Source: Diphasiastrum complanatum (taxonomy: Eukaryota > Streptophyta > Lycopodiopsida > Lycopodiales > Lycopodiaceae). Taken from it: a stretch of 64,000 bases of DNA. Shown here one piece after another: positions 32,890-42,296 of the stretch; position 1 is the first letter of the stretch; each line of letters starts with the position of its first letter. The notes below the pieces were generated by a model. That model had not been told where the DNA came from, made no database searches, and saw only the letters and a list, made by a program, of their open reading frames with translations. Location: the NCBI GenBank assembly GCA_029204225.1, contig CM055097.1:15187484-15251483 (forward strand), given 5' to 3'. A program made the position numbers and the translations under genes.

Positions 32890-33614
32890 ATCTCAATATA
32901 TTTTTTCATTTTATTTGTTTTCAATTTTTTGTTTTCAATATTTAATTTGCTGACTTTTTTTTGGAAAAAGACAGTTGAAAAAACTAAAATAAAATAAGGA
33001 AAGACTGATGAGCAAAAGTCAGGAAGTCATCTGCATAAGAAAATGGAAGCACAGTATTTTTATAGGAAATGACTTAGAAAACCACTGTTTTGGGTCGATT
33101 TGGCCAATACAGTATCAGAAACCTTCACTGAGCTCTCAAACTGTACATCCACCCTTGATTTATCTAAATTGAGGTGGGCGAAGGTTTCTGACAAGAGAAA
33201 ATTCAATTTTTGAGTCAGGCGAATGTTCAGTGTGTCCATAGGTTCAGATTGTGAAAAAAAGCATTTATGACAGTACCTGGGCGAAGGACCCTCCTGGGCG
33301 AAGGTTCATCCTTTGCCAGCCCTGGAAAACATCCGTGTGATAGGTTCAGATCCCTAGAAACCTTCGCCGAGATTTTTATAGCCTATTTTTACAATACTGT
33401 ACATGCTTGCAAATTTTTGGTCATAACTGATCAGCCCAACTACTATTCAGTGTAATGGACCCACCAAATTCACTTATAAGTTGGCTGAATTCGATTCATT
33501 CCTCACTTGTGCTAGCGAAGCTCTTGCAAATTTTTCCTGCGACCAAAGCCTTTCAAATTTTTTGCATTGCCTTCTGATACATTCTCACGTGGTTATAATT
33601 CCTTTCTGATCATC
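32890..33614 (+). promoter_or_regulatory. G2 spacer with candidate aORF promoter (inverted piece)
   Basis: Non-coding sequence with GGCGAAGG/CCTTCGCC-type motifs (for example near 33,175 and 33,270-33,365). A TTATAAG box at 33,474-33,480 lies about 140 bases before the aORF ATG and is followed by GTGCTAGCGAAGCTCTTGC, shared with G1. About 107 bases present in the G3 spacer are missing here. Confidence 0.5.
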
Positions 33615-34090
33615 ATGTCTTCTACCGATACTTCCCAGTCTCCGCACTATACTATCCATCGTGATGTCCCATCTGCAACGGACATCATGATTCTTCCTAG
33701 CACAAGCATGGTCACTCAGTGGATGACCCTTGCGGAGCCTCTACTTACTGCAATGGGTATTCATGAGAGAGCCTTTTCGGGACGCATCAATATGGATTTC
33801 ATCACTCTTGCCTTCAATACGTGGAAGGAAGAGAAATCCAAGTTTTACAACACCTTCCAAGGAGCCACACACAAGGTGCGAGTCACTGAGGCCGCATTTG
33901 CAGCTATAGGAATCTCATCCAGTACGCACGCCTCACCCAATCACAAGCACGCCAAACAGGCCATCAAGCCATACATTGACTCCACCAACGATCTGCATTG
34001 GACTAATGATGGTTATCTTCTGGAAGCCATCATTGAGCCTTCCATCCACGCCGCTGCCCAATTGTTGAATAATTTCCTGATGGTTGGCAA
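33615..34090 (+). pseudogene. G2 aORF N-terminal part (inverted piece)
   Basis: Start chosen at MSSTDTSQSPHYT, which aligns with the G1 and G3 starts; an in-frame ATG 48 bases upstream is not conserved in G1. It encodes MVTQWMTLAEPLLTAMG, FITLAFNTWKEEKSKFY, VRVTEAAFAAIGIS and GYLLEAI..IHAAAQLLNNF. All 158 codons are open here, with CAG where G3 has TAG. The frame is cut at the inversion breakpoint just after FLMVGN. Confidence 0.8.
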
Positions 34091-35058
34091 TGCAATCGCC
34101 GATCGTGCCATGCCTTGCGGCGGGCTTTCTCTGCTGCTAAGGCATGAACTGCCATCAATCGGGTTTCACATAATTTGTGCAACGCATCGTGGCGAATTTG
34201 TAAAGACTGATCATCATTTAATCGTTCGGTTGCTGCTATGCGTAAAGATGGAATTAAAAATTCAACTGGCATAACAACATCTTGACCATAAACCAGTTGA
34301 AAAGGTGTTTGACTTGTACTATTTTTGTAAGCGGTTCTGAATGCCCATAATGCTGCATATAGTTTATGTTCCCAATCAGATCGACTCGCTTCAACTGTCT
34401 TTGTCATAATGGTGCAAAGAATCTTATTGGAAGATTCAGCTTGGCCATTCCCTCTAAGATAATAGGGAGTACTAAATCTGTGTATAACAAAAAAATCTTC
34501 CAGTAAACACTTTATTGTTTGATTAACAAAGTGTGTACCCCGATCACTGACAATTTCGATCGGACATCCAAATCTGATTATAATATTTTTATATAGAAAC
34601 TTAGCTGTAGATTTTGCATCAACTACTTTGACAGATTTGGCTTGAACCCACTTGATCATATAATCAGTTGCGACGATAATGTAGCGAGCCTGAGATCCTT
34701 GAGCAGCGGGATGAATAGGACCAACATAATCCAGTACCCAATTTTCAAACGGTGCTTGCGATAAAATCGGATGTAAGGGTTCATAATTCTGTCGAGTAGG
34801 CGGTCGTGCTCGCTGGCAGACATCACATGTATGAATAAAATTTTCTGTGTCCTTATGAAGCGTAGGCCACCAACAACCGCATTGCAAAAGTTTGCGAACA
34901 GTAATATCTGTAGAGTGTCCTCCACCCATGCCATCATGTGAGAACATGATTAGATCTGGTACTTCATGCGGTAAAACACATCTTCGTACAATATTATCTG
35001 ATCCACGACGATACAATTGTCCTGCAATTAATTGATACGATTGAGCCTTATGAATCAA
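34091..35058 (-). pseudogene. G2 integrase (core, 3' end cut by inversion)
   Basis: Open from 35,058: zinc domain (HDGMGGGHSTDITVRK, CWWPTLHKD, CDVCQRA), catalytic D in LDYVGPI, D in EIVSDRGTHFVN, E in NGQAESSNK, then the AFRTAYKNSTSQTPFQLVYG block. The HHCC and DDE residues are all present. The frame runs off the inversion breakpoint after HDRRLH, so the C-terminal domain is lost in place. Confidence 0.85.
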
Positions 35059-36515
35059 TTATCTTTTCTGTACTTTTGTCAAAGAGTCATTCAGTTGTCC
35101 TAGCATCAGGTACTTAACAATATCTGCTGCCCACTCAAGTATTGCTTCAACATAGAACAACGCAGCATCTGGCAGTTCATCATCCACTTCAGTATTAACT
35201 GGTGCAGATTCAATTCGTGAAATGTGATCGGCTAGATAATGTTGCTTCTCCTTTCTGACCACAATTCGAAAGTCAAATTCAATCAATAATAATAACCATC
35301 TTGCAATATGTCCAGTATTACACGTCTTATTTACCAAGTAAAGTAACGGTTGATGATCCGTATAAAATGCAAAGTGCGTTTCCATGAGATAGTGACAAAA
35401 TTTCTGAACAGAAAAAATCATGGCTAGCGCTTCACATTCTGTTGTTGAATAATTCTTCTCTAGATCTGTAAGCTGTCTGCTTGCAAATCGTATAGGATAA
35501 TCCTTCTTATAGTCACCTGGCTGCGTCAAAACTGATTGAATGGCGTATTTTGAGACGTCCGCATGAACATGAAACTCTAATGTCCAATCTGGAGAACGCA
35601 GTATTGGTGCTGAAGATAATGTTTTTTTTAACTTTTCAAAGGCTTCTAACGCCTCTATTGTCCAAATAGGAACAATAGTTAATTTGTATATAGGTTGTGC
35701 TAAAGCCACAAAGAAGATAATAAAAATTAGATAGTAGTTCGCATGACCCATAAACACATAAACTCCTCGAATTGTTGCTGGCGGTGGCAATTCCACAATA
35801 ACTTTGATCTTAGAATAATTGGTGGCAATACCATGTCTTGATATCACATGTCCAAGCACAACTCCGTGAGAAACCCATATCTGGCATTTTTTTGGATTTA
35901 CAGAAATCTGATATTTGCGGCATCTTTCAAAGACTTTCTCCAATCGATCCAGGTGGTCTGTATATGTACTATGAACTCCCGAGTCATCCAAGTAAATTTC
36001 AAAGAATTTTTGCTAATAATCTTTAAAGGCAAATTGCTTTACTCTTTGGAATGAACTTGGTGCATTACAGAGTCCAAACGACATTACTTTGTAAGCATAG
36101 GTGCTCCATTCTGTTGCAAAAGCAGTTTTGTGACGATCGGCAGGTGCAATCTTAACCTGGTTGTAACCACTAAATCCATCCAGAAAACTATAAGCTTCCG
36201 CTCCAGCAAGGCGATCCAAAATGCTTTCAGTAAAAGGTAACGGAAAGTGATCCTTTCGTGTCACTTTATTCAATGCTTTGAGATTCACACAGATTCGCAA
36301 TTTCCCATTTTTTTTTTAATAACAATGACAATCGGTGAAATCCATTCGGTATGCTCGATCTCATAAATGAAATCGGCGTCAAGCAATCTCTGAAGTTCTT
36401 TCTTTATCAGATCTGCCACATTAGGATTACAACAATAGAACTTTGTAACCTTTGGTATTGCATCAGGTACTAAAGGTATGGTATGTTCAATGACTGATGT
36501 CGGAATACCCTCCAA
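35059..36515 (-). pseudogene. G2 reverse transcriptase and RNase H
   Basis: RT entry EGIPTSVIEHTIPLVPDA, fingers WISPIVIVIKK, palm FLDGFSGYNQVK and FGLCNAPSSFQR, then FKDY, a TAG stop at 36,013-36,015, and IYLDDSGVHS with an intact YLDD box. The next frame (35,991-35,059) covers the connection (VISRHGIATN, GHANYY), RNase H (LEFHVHADVSKYA, STTECEALAMI, AFYTDHQPL, ADHISRIES) and the linker to integrase. A frameshift lies near 36,290 in a T-run. Confidence 0.85.
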
Positions 36516-37195
36516 ATGTTTTCTAAGTGAGAAGCAGCTAAGAGGGACAATAGAGAGCCAGCGGCGAATTGCTGCTTTGTATTGGCCTTAAAAGCTCGCT
36601 TGAGCTCACCAGAAATAGTCTTGAACCAGTTATATGGTTCAAGAGGGGCTTTGGCCAACTTGATGTGGGACTCCACTACCCTGTGAAGGATTTGAGATGT
36701 GATGCGGTCTTTCCTGAGGTTGCCAACCATCAGGAAATGATTCAACAATTGGGCAGCGGCGTGGATGGAAGGCTCAGTGATGGCTTCCAGAAGGTAACCA
36801 TCATTAGTCCAATGCAGATCGTTGGTGAGGTCAATGTATGGCTTGATGGCCTATTTGGCGTGCTTGTGATTGGGTGAGGCGTGCGTACCGGATGAGATTC
36901 CTATAGCTGCAAGTGCGGCCTCAGTGACGCGCACCTTGTGTGTGGCTCCTTGGAAGGTGATGTAAAACTTGGATTTCTCTTCCTTCCACGTACTGAAGGC
37001 AAGAGTGATGAAATCCATATTGATGCGTCCCGAAAAGGCTCTCTCATGAATACCCATTGCAGTAAGTAGAGGCTCCGCAAGGGTCATCCACTGAGTGACC
37101 ATGCTTGTGCTAGGAAGAATCATGATGTCCATTGCAGATGGGACATCACGATGGATAGTATAGCGCGGAGACTGGGAAGTATCGGTAGAAGACAT
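36516..37195 (-). pseudogene. G3 aORF N-terminal part
   Basis: From the ATG at 37,195 it matches the G2 aORF almost codon for codon. A single TAG at 36,851-36,853 replaces the CAG found in G2. The frame then stays open through LRKDRITSQILHRVVESH, EPYNWFKTISGELKRAFK and LLSLLAASHLEN until the junction with G2 RT. At the position of the G2 stop at 32,533 this copy keeps CAG. Confidence 0.8.
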
Positions 37196-38009
37196 GATGA
37201 TCAGAAAGGAATTATAACCATGTGAGAATGTATCTGAAGGCAATGCAGAAAATTTGGAAGGCTTTGGTCGCAAGAAAAATTTGCAAGAGCTTCGCTAGCA
37301 CAAGTGAGGAATGAATCGAATTCAGCCAACTTATAAGTGAATTTGGTGGGTCCATTACACTGAATAGTAGTTGGGCTGATCAGTTATGACCAAAAATTTG
37401 CAAGCATGTACAGTACTGTAAAAATAGGCTATAAAAATCTCGGCGAAGGTTTCTAGGGATCGGAACCTATCACACGAATGTTTTCCGGGGCTGGCGAAGG
37501 ATGAACCTTCGCCTAGGAGGGTCCTTCGCCCAGGTACTGTCATAAATGTTTTTTTTTCACAATCTAAACCTATGGACAACCTAATTTTGACATTTTAAGA
37601 TCATCTAGCAGGTCGGCGAAGGTTCATAATGACGTTATGATGCTTGGCGAAGGTTCCCAAAATGGCATATCACTGAACATTCGCCCGACTCAAAAATTGA
37701 ATTTTCTCTTGTCAGAAACCTTCGCCCACCTCAATTTAGATAAATCAAGGGTGGATGTACAGTTTGAGAGCTGAGCGAAGGTTTCTGATACTGTATTGGC
37801 CAAATCGACCCAAAACAGTGGTTTTCTAAGTCATTTTCCATAAAAATATTGTGCTTCCATTTCCTTATGCTGATGACTTCCTGACTTTTGCTCATCAGTC
37901 TTTCCTTATTTTATTTTATTTTTTTCAACTGTCTTTTTCCAAAAAAAGTCAGCAAATTAAATACTGAAAACAAAAAATTGAAAACAAATATGAAAAAAAT
38001 ATATTGAGA
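37196..38009 (-). promoter_or_regulatory. G3 spacer with GGCGAAGG/CCTTCGCC array and aORF promoter candidate
   Basis: About nine copies of a GCGAAGG-type word occur in either orientation between 37,440 and 37,790 (for example CGGCGAAGG, CCTTCGCCC), allowing many alternative hairpins. An ACTTATAAGT box near 37,330 (minus) lies upstream of the aORF start, as in G2. The spacer is non-coding on both strands. Confidence 0.5.
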
Positions 38010-39332
38010 TCATGCTTGCTGAACTGGCGGAGCAGGCTGCCGAAACTTGCGTAATCGGTTGCCATTTACCGGAGTATCAAATCGTTTCCCATCCAAGTGC
38101 TCAAGAATTACTGCGCCATAGGTCAAAATTTCCTTCACTTTATACGGGCCTTCCCCAGTAAACTTCAACTTACCCTTGATTAGCTTGGTTTTGTACATCA
38201 ATGCAAGATTTCCTGCTTCTAGATCTTTGTTATGCAATCGTCGATCGTGCCATGCCTTGCGGCGGGCTTTCTCTGCTGCTAAGGCATGAACTGCCATCAA
38301 TCGAGTTTCACATAATTTGTGCAACGCATCATGGCGAAGTTGTAAAGACTGATCATCATGTAATCGTTCCGTTGCTGCTATGAGTAAAGATGGGATTAAA
38401 AATTCAACTGGCATAACAGCATCTTGACCATAAACCAGTTGAAAAGGTGTTTGATTTGTACTATTTTTGTAAGCGGTTCTGAATGCCCATAATGTTGCAT
38501 ACAGTTTATGTTCCCAATCAGACCGACTCGCTTCAACTGTCTTTGTCATAATGGTGCAAAGAATCTTATTGGAAGATTCAGATTGGCCATTCCCTCTAAG
38601 ATAATAGGGAGTACTAAATCTGTGTATAACAAAAAAATCTTTCAGTAAACACTTTATTGTTTGATTAACAAAGTGTGTACCCCGATCACTGACAATTTCG
38701 ATCGGACATCCAAATCTGATTATAATATTTTCATATAGAAACTTAGCTGTAGATTTCGCATCAGCTACTTTGACAGCTTTGGCTTCAACCCACTTGATCA
38801 TATAATCAGTTGCGACGATAATGTAGCGAGCCTGAGATCCTTGAGCAGCGAGATGAATAGGACCAACATAATCCAGTCCCCATTTTTCAAACGGTGCTTG
38901 CGATAAAATCGGATGTAAGAATTCATAATGCTGTCGAGTAGGCCATCGTGCTCGCTGGCAGACATCACATGTCTGAATAAAATTTTCTATGTCCTTATGA
39001 AGCGTAGGCCACCAACAACCGGATTGCAAAAGTTTGCAAACAGTAATATCTGTAGAGAAGTGTCCTCCACCCATGCCATCATGTGAAAACATGATTAGAT
39101 CTGGTACTTCATGCGGTAAAACACATCTTCGTAAAATATTATCTGATCCACGACGATACAATTGTCCTGCAATTAATTGATACGATTGAGCCTTATGAAT
39201 CAATTGTCTTTTTTGTACTTTTGTCAAAGAGTCATTCGGTTGTCCTAGCATCAGGTACTTAACAATATCTGTCGCCCACTCAAGTACTGCTTCAACATAG
39301 AACAACGCAGCATCTGGCAGTTCATCATCCAC
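38010..39332 (-). CDS. G3 integrase, open over 440 codons
   Basis: The frame begins in the RNase H-integrase linker (DDELPDAALFYVEAVLEWA), then the zinc domain with all four ligands (HDGMGGGHFSTD, CDVCQRA), the catalytic triad D (GLDYVGPIH), D (EIVSDRGTHF) and E (NGQSESSNK), and a C-terminal domain ending NGNRLRKFRQPAPPVQQA. Integrase inserts element cDNA into chromosomes. The first methionine follows a deletion and is not a natural start; in a live element integrase is released from a polyprotein. It is the only undamaged retrotransposon domain of this size in the window. Confidence 0.85.
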   Translation of the reverse strand: MDDELPDAALFYVEAVLEWATDIVKYLMLGQPNDSLTKVQKRQLIHKAQSYQLIAGQLYRRGSDNILRRCVLPHEVPDLIMFSHDGMGGGHFSTDITVCKLLQSGCWWPTLHKDIENFIQTCDVCQRARWPTRQHYEFLHPILSQAPFEKWGLDYVGPIHLAAQGSQARYIIVATDYMIKWVEAKAVKVADAKSTAKFLYENIIIRFGCPIEIVSDRGTHFVNQTIKCLLKDFFVIHRFSTPYYLRGNGQSESSNKILCTIMTKTVEASRSDWEHKLYATLWAFRTAYKNSTNQTPFQLVYGQDAVMPVEFLIPSLLIAATERLHDDQSLQLRHDALHKLCETRLMAVHALAAEKARRKAWHDRRLHNKDLEAGNLALMYKTKLIKGKLKFTGEGPYKVKEILTYGAVILEHLDGKRFDTPVNGNRLRKFRQPAPPVQQA

Positions 39333-39359
39333 TTCAGTATTAACTGGTGCATATTTCTA

Positions 39360-39955
39360 CTAATAATCTTTAAAGGCAAATTGCTTTACTCTTTGGAATG
39401 AACTTGGTGCATTACAGAGTCCAAACGACATTACTTTGTAAGCATAGGTGCTCCATTCTGTTGCAAAAGCAGTTTTGTGACGATCGGCAGGTGCAATCTT
39501 AACCTGGTTGTAACCACTAAATCCATCCAGAAAATTATAAGCTTCCGCTCCAGCAAGGCGATCTAGAATGCTTTCAGTAAAAGGTAACGGAAAGTGATCC
39601 TTCCGTGTCACTTTATTCAATGCTTTGAGATTCACACAGATTCGCAATTTCTCATTTTTCTTAATAAGAATGACAATCGGTGAAATCCATTTGGTATGCT
39701 CGATCTCATAAATGAAATCGGCGTCAAGCAATCTCTGAAGTTCTTTCTTTATCAGATCTGCCACATTAGGATTACAGCAATAGAACTTTGTAACCTTTGG
39801 TATTGCATCAGGTACTAAAGGTATGGTATGTTCAATGACTGATGTCGGAATACCCTCCAAATCTTGATAATTCCTATAAGGCCATAGGAAACAACTTAAG
39901 TTTATCTTGAGGATAAATCTCACCATAGACCTCACAGGATTCAGCATGAAGAAGT
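39360..39955 (-). pseudogene. G3 reverse transcriptase, N-terminal two thirds
   Basis: Open from 39,947 with LEGIPTSVIEHTIPLVPDA, KWISPIVILIKKNEKLRICVNL, KDHFPLPF, FLDGFSGYNQVK and FGLCNAPSSFQR. It ends at FKDY followed by TAG (39,360-39,362), the same stop that G2 carries. The YLDD box and RNase H that should follow are deleted. Confidence 0.85.
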
Positions 39956-40224
39956 TAATTGAAGTTTACATAAAAAATTTGTTTTGATTTTTGCTTTGGA
40001 TTGAGAAAAAAGTAGGAAATTGCTTGGTGTAGTTTTCTTTTAAGCTTGGATGGAGCTTGCAAAAAGTAGGCTTGGATTGAGCTTACAAACAATAAGTATT
40101 GAATGAGTAGAAGTGTATGCTTTTATTTGCATTGGGTTATGTAAAAATTAAAGCATTTCTATCATTCTAATTGGAATTACGTGTTGTTGTATTTGCATAA
40201 TAGGAAAACACACAAGCAACCCCA

Positions 40225-41376
40225 ATGGATCAAACCAATGAAAATCCATCATTTGATCTATCAAACCCATCCAATGTGGCACAAGCTCTTGAACTTCTTT
40301 ACCAACAAATTCAAGCCACTAATAAACAGCTTCTTGAAACTAATCAAAGGAATCAAGACTTAGAGTCTAGGTTAGCCAACCAGAAGAAGCATGTAGTTTC
40401 ACCTTCTCAAAATTGTTTAAGGGGGGGAAGAAAGATAGGAACTTGCAAGTGGTAAGTTCATGGCTTAATGTACGGAACAAATACTTTGGCATGAACCAAT
40501 ATCCTGAATGTGAAAGTTGTCCACTGTTACTATGTTCCTTGAAGGAAGAGCCTTAGTATGGTGGGATGACCTAGTTGCAAAAGACAATCAACCTTGTACA
40601 TGGGATGATTTTTGCATAGTTTTTAGGGAATACTTCCTACCACTATTAGATGACGATGAACACATCCAAAAGTTGAGTCATTTAACAATGAATAAAGGTT
40701 TGGAACAATTTATTCCACCAAAGGTACAAATGTTAATGTTTATTGATGGGTTACCAAAAGATTACCAGGTGGATGTTCGTAGGAACCATCCAAAAACCCT
40801 AGAGGATGCTATTAGGGCTGCAAAGTATTTTGATGACACACCTAAGCCATCTAGGGTCACCAGCCTAATGAGCCTAAGAAAGGTTTTCAATTCAAGAGGA
40901 AGGATAAGGAAGTTGTTAATGAACACATTCTAATTCCAACAATCCTAAGAAAATCAAGAAAAACTTTAAAAACCATAAGGGTGGTAAAGATATAGCTGAA
41001 GCTCGTAAGAAGAACCTATGCTTCAAGTGCAATGGCGAGGGTCACCTTGCACGAGATTGTGTAAAAAAACCAGCTTCTACCTCAGGTAACCTATCTCAAA
41101 GTAACGAAATGGATGTATTTTTCATTAGTTCTTTAGTCTTTGGACCTAATGACCTTAATTGCATTAAAAGTAAAGAAATTGAACAAGGTAACCGTTAAGA
41201 ATAGATATCCACTATCGCGGATGGATGACCTAACAGATTATCTTGGTGGTATTGAGTACTTTACCAAGATAGATCTAAGGTCAGGATACCATCAGATATG
41301 CATTAGGACAGAAGATATACCAAAAATGGGTTTTCGAACTCGCTTTGGACACTACAAATTTTTGGTGCTATCAGAT
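40225..41376 (+). pseudogene. Gypsy gag and RT fragment (G5), with deletions
   Basis: The gag start MDQTNENPSFDLSNPSNV is followed by a coiled-coil-like Q/N-rich part. The capsid core has FLEGRALVWWDDLVAKDN and MLMFIDGLPKDYQVDVR with an internal deletion. The zinc knuckle CFKCNGEGHLARDC at about 41,020-41,062 is complete. The protease is missing: after a short gap RT begins at [18 protein letters not shown] and stops at [12 protein letters not shown]. The lineage differs from G1-G3. Confidence 0.8.
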
Positions 41377-41945
41377 ATCATTTGATAAGAGATCTGGTTG
41401 AGAAAGACAGGCTGAAGACCAAGCTTGTTCCAACGAAGCAAATGGTGGCTGATATATATTTACAAAGCCTCTTGACAAGGCAATTTTTGAGAAGCTACGT
41501 GCAAGTCTAGAAATAAAAAAAATACCAGCTTTGAGAGGGAGCTGTAGAAACTATGAGTTTCTATCTTTCAAAGCATTAGCATTTTTCTTAGTTTTTCCTT
41601 GCTCTTTTTCCATCAGACTGCTGCATTTTTTAACTATGTTTTGCATAGTCTGCATTTTTGAACTATTTCGTCGGACAGTTTGCAATTTTTGGTCATGAAA
41701 AAAATACAGCACTGAGTCAAAACACTTAGAAAATGTTTTTCATGACTACCTTCGAGTTTCTCGCATTTTTTGCCCTTCCAAAAATGTGACACTATCTCCA
41801 AATGCCCTGAAAACTATTTTTATACCTTCAAGAACCTTCTGGAAAATGCGAAGGTCGTTGAACTTCGGCCCTTTTCTAGCCTCCGAAAATGCGAAGGGCA
41901 TGAAGGCATAGTATAATGGTCGGAAAGCGGCAGAAGACAATGACG
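41377..41945 (+). repeat. Copia RNase H tail, polypurine tract and LTR start joined to G5
   Basis: Directly after the gypsy RT the sequence reads [24 protein letters not shown], the C-terminus of copia RNase H. A purine tract (TTTGAGAGGGAGC) then precedes TGTAGAAACTATGAG at 41,543, a likely LTR start. LTR sequence with GCGAAGG words (GCGAAGGTCGTTGAACTTCG) continues to about 41,945. The far LTR end is not resolved. Confidence 0.6.
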
Positions 41946-42129
41946 GGAAACTAAAATTAGTTTTAATTAAGACTGATACGTTTTTGTTTTGGCTAAATCA
42001 ATTTACCTGGATGATCACATAGAGGATCATCAATATATAGACTAATACAGTCAGACGATTGGATATACACACAAAAGGTAGTCAAAGATACTACTAGTGA
42101 TTTTTACAGATTAGCAGTAGCTAGTCACA
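41946..42129. other. Unassigned spacer
   Basis: A short AT-rich stretch with no identifiable element. Confidence 0.4.
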
Positions 42130-42275
42130 TTACTCGTGAGAGAGAACACCATCATTTTTTAATGCGATCTTGACCGTCCCTTTGCCTTCCACTCGTATGG
42201 TGCTTGATATCTGAAGTAGATGAATTGATCTTTGTTGTAAGCTGCATACTCGGTAAACCATTCCTTGCGAGAGAT
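42130..42275 (-). pseudogene. C-family protease fragment
   Basis: On the minus strand it reads STIRVEGKGTVKIALKNDG, matching the C4 protease segment STIRVEGQGTVKITSNND. An upstream piece matches SRKEWF...YNKDQFIY in another frame. It directly follows LTR sequence, so most of a leader and gag have been deleted between them. Confidence 0.65.
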
Positions 42276-42296
42276 TCCTACTACTGCACGAAGGCG

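Larger units (their letters stand above)
32680..34090 (+). other. Inverted 1,411-bp block within G2
   Basis: This piece carries, on the plus strand, the integrase C-terminus, spacer and aORF start, while both flanks continue the same element on the minus strand. Compared with G3, the left breakpoint falls after TTTCCTGAG in the aORF and the right one before TGCAATCG in integrase. Twelve bases of integrase and one of aORF are missing at the joins. No long inverted repeat flanks the block. Confidence 0.85.
29554..36515 (-). mobile_element. Gypsy retrotransposon G2 (Athila/Tat-like) with aORF and internal inversion
   Basis: On the minus strand the order is RT, RNase H, integrase, spacer, aORF, polypurine tract, 3' LTR. 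It is missing its 5' LTR, gag and protease. The block 32,680-34,090 is inverted relative to the rest. The right end joins directly to the aORF of G3, giving two head-to-tail copies with no LTR between. Confidence 0.85.
36516..39955 (-). mobile_element. Gypsy retrotransposon G3 (Athila/Tat-like), partial
   Basis: Closely related to G2. RT is followed at once by integrase because about 0.8 kb (RT catalytic end plus RNase H) is deleted near 39,355. The integrase is open, the spacer complete, and the aORF is cut at 36,516 where G2 RT starts. No LTR is attached at either end. Confidence 0.85.

Noticed and set aside
34030-39332. Endogenous pararetrovirus
   Set aside because: The domain set includes an HHCC/DDE integrase and an LTR, as in Ty3/gypsy; no movement protein or coat protein is seen.
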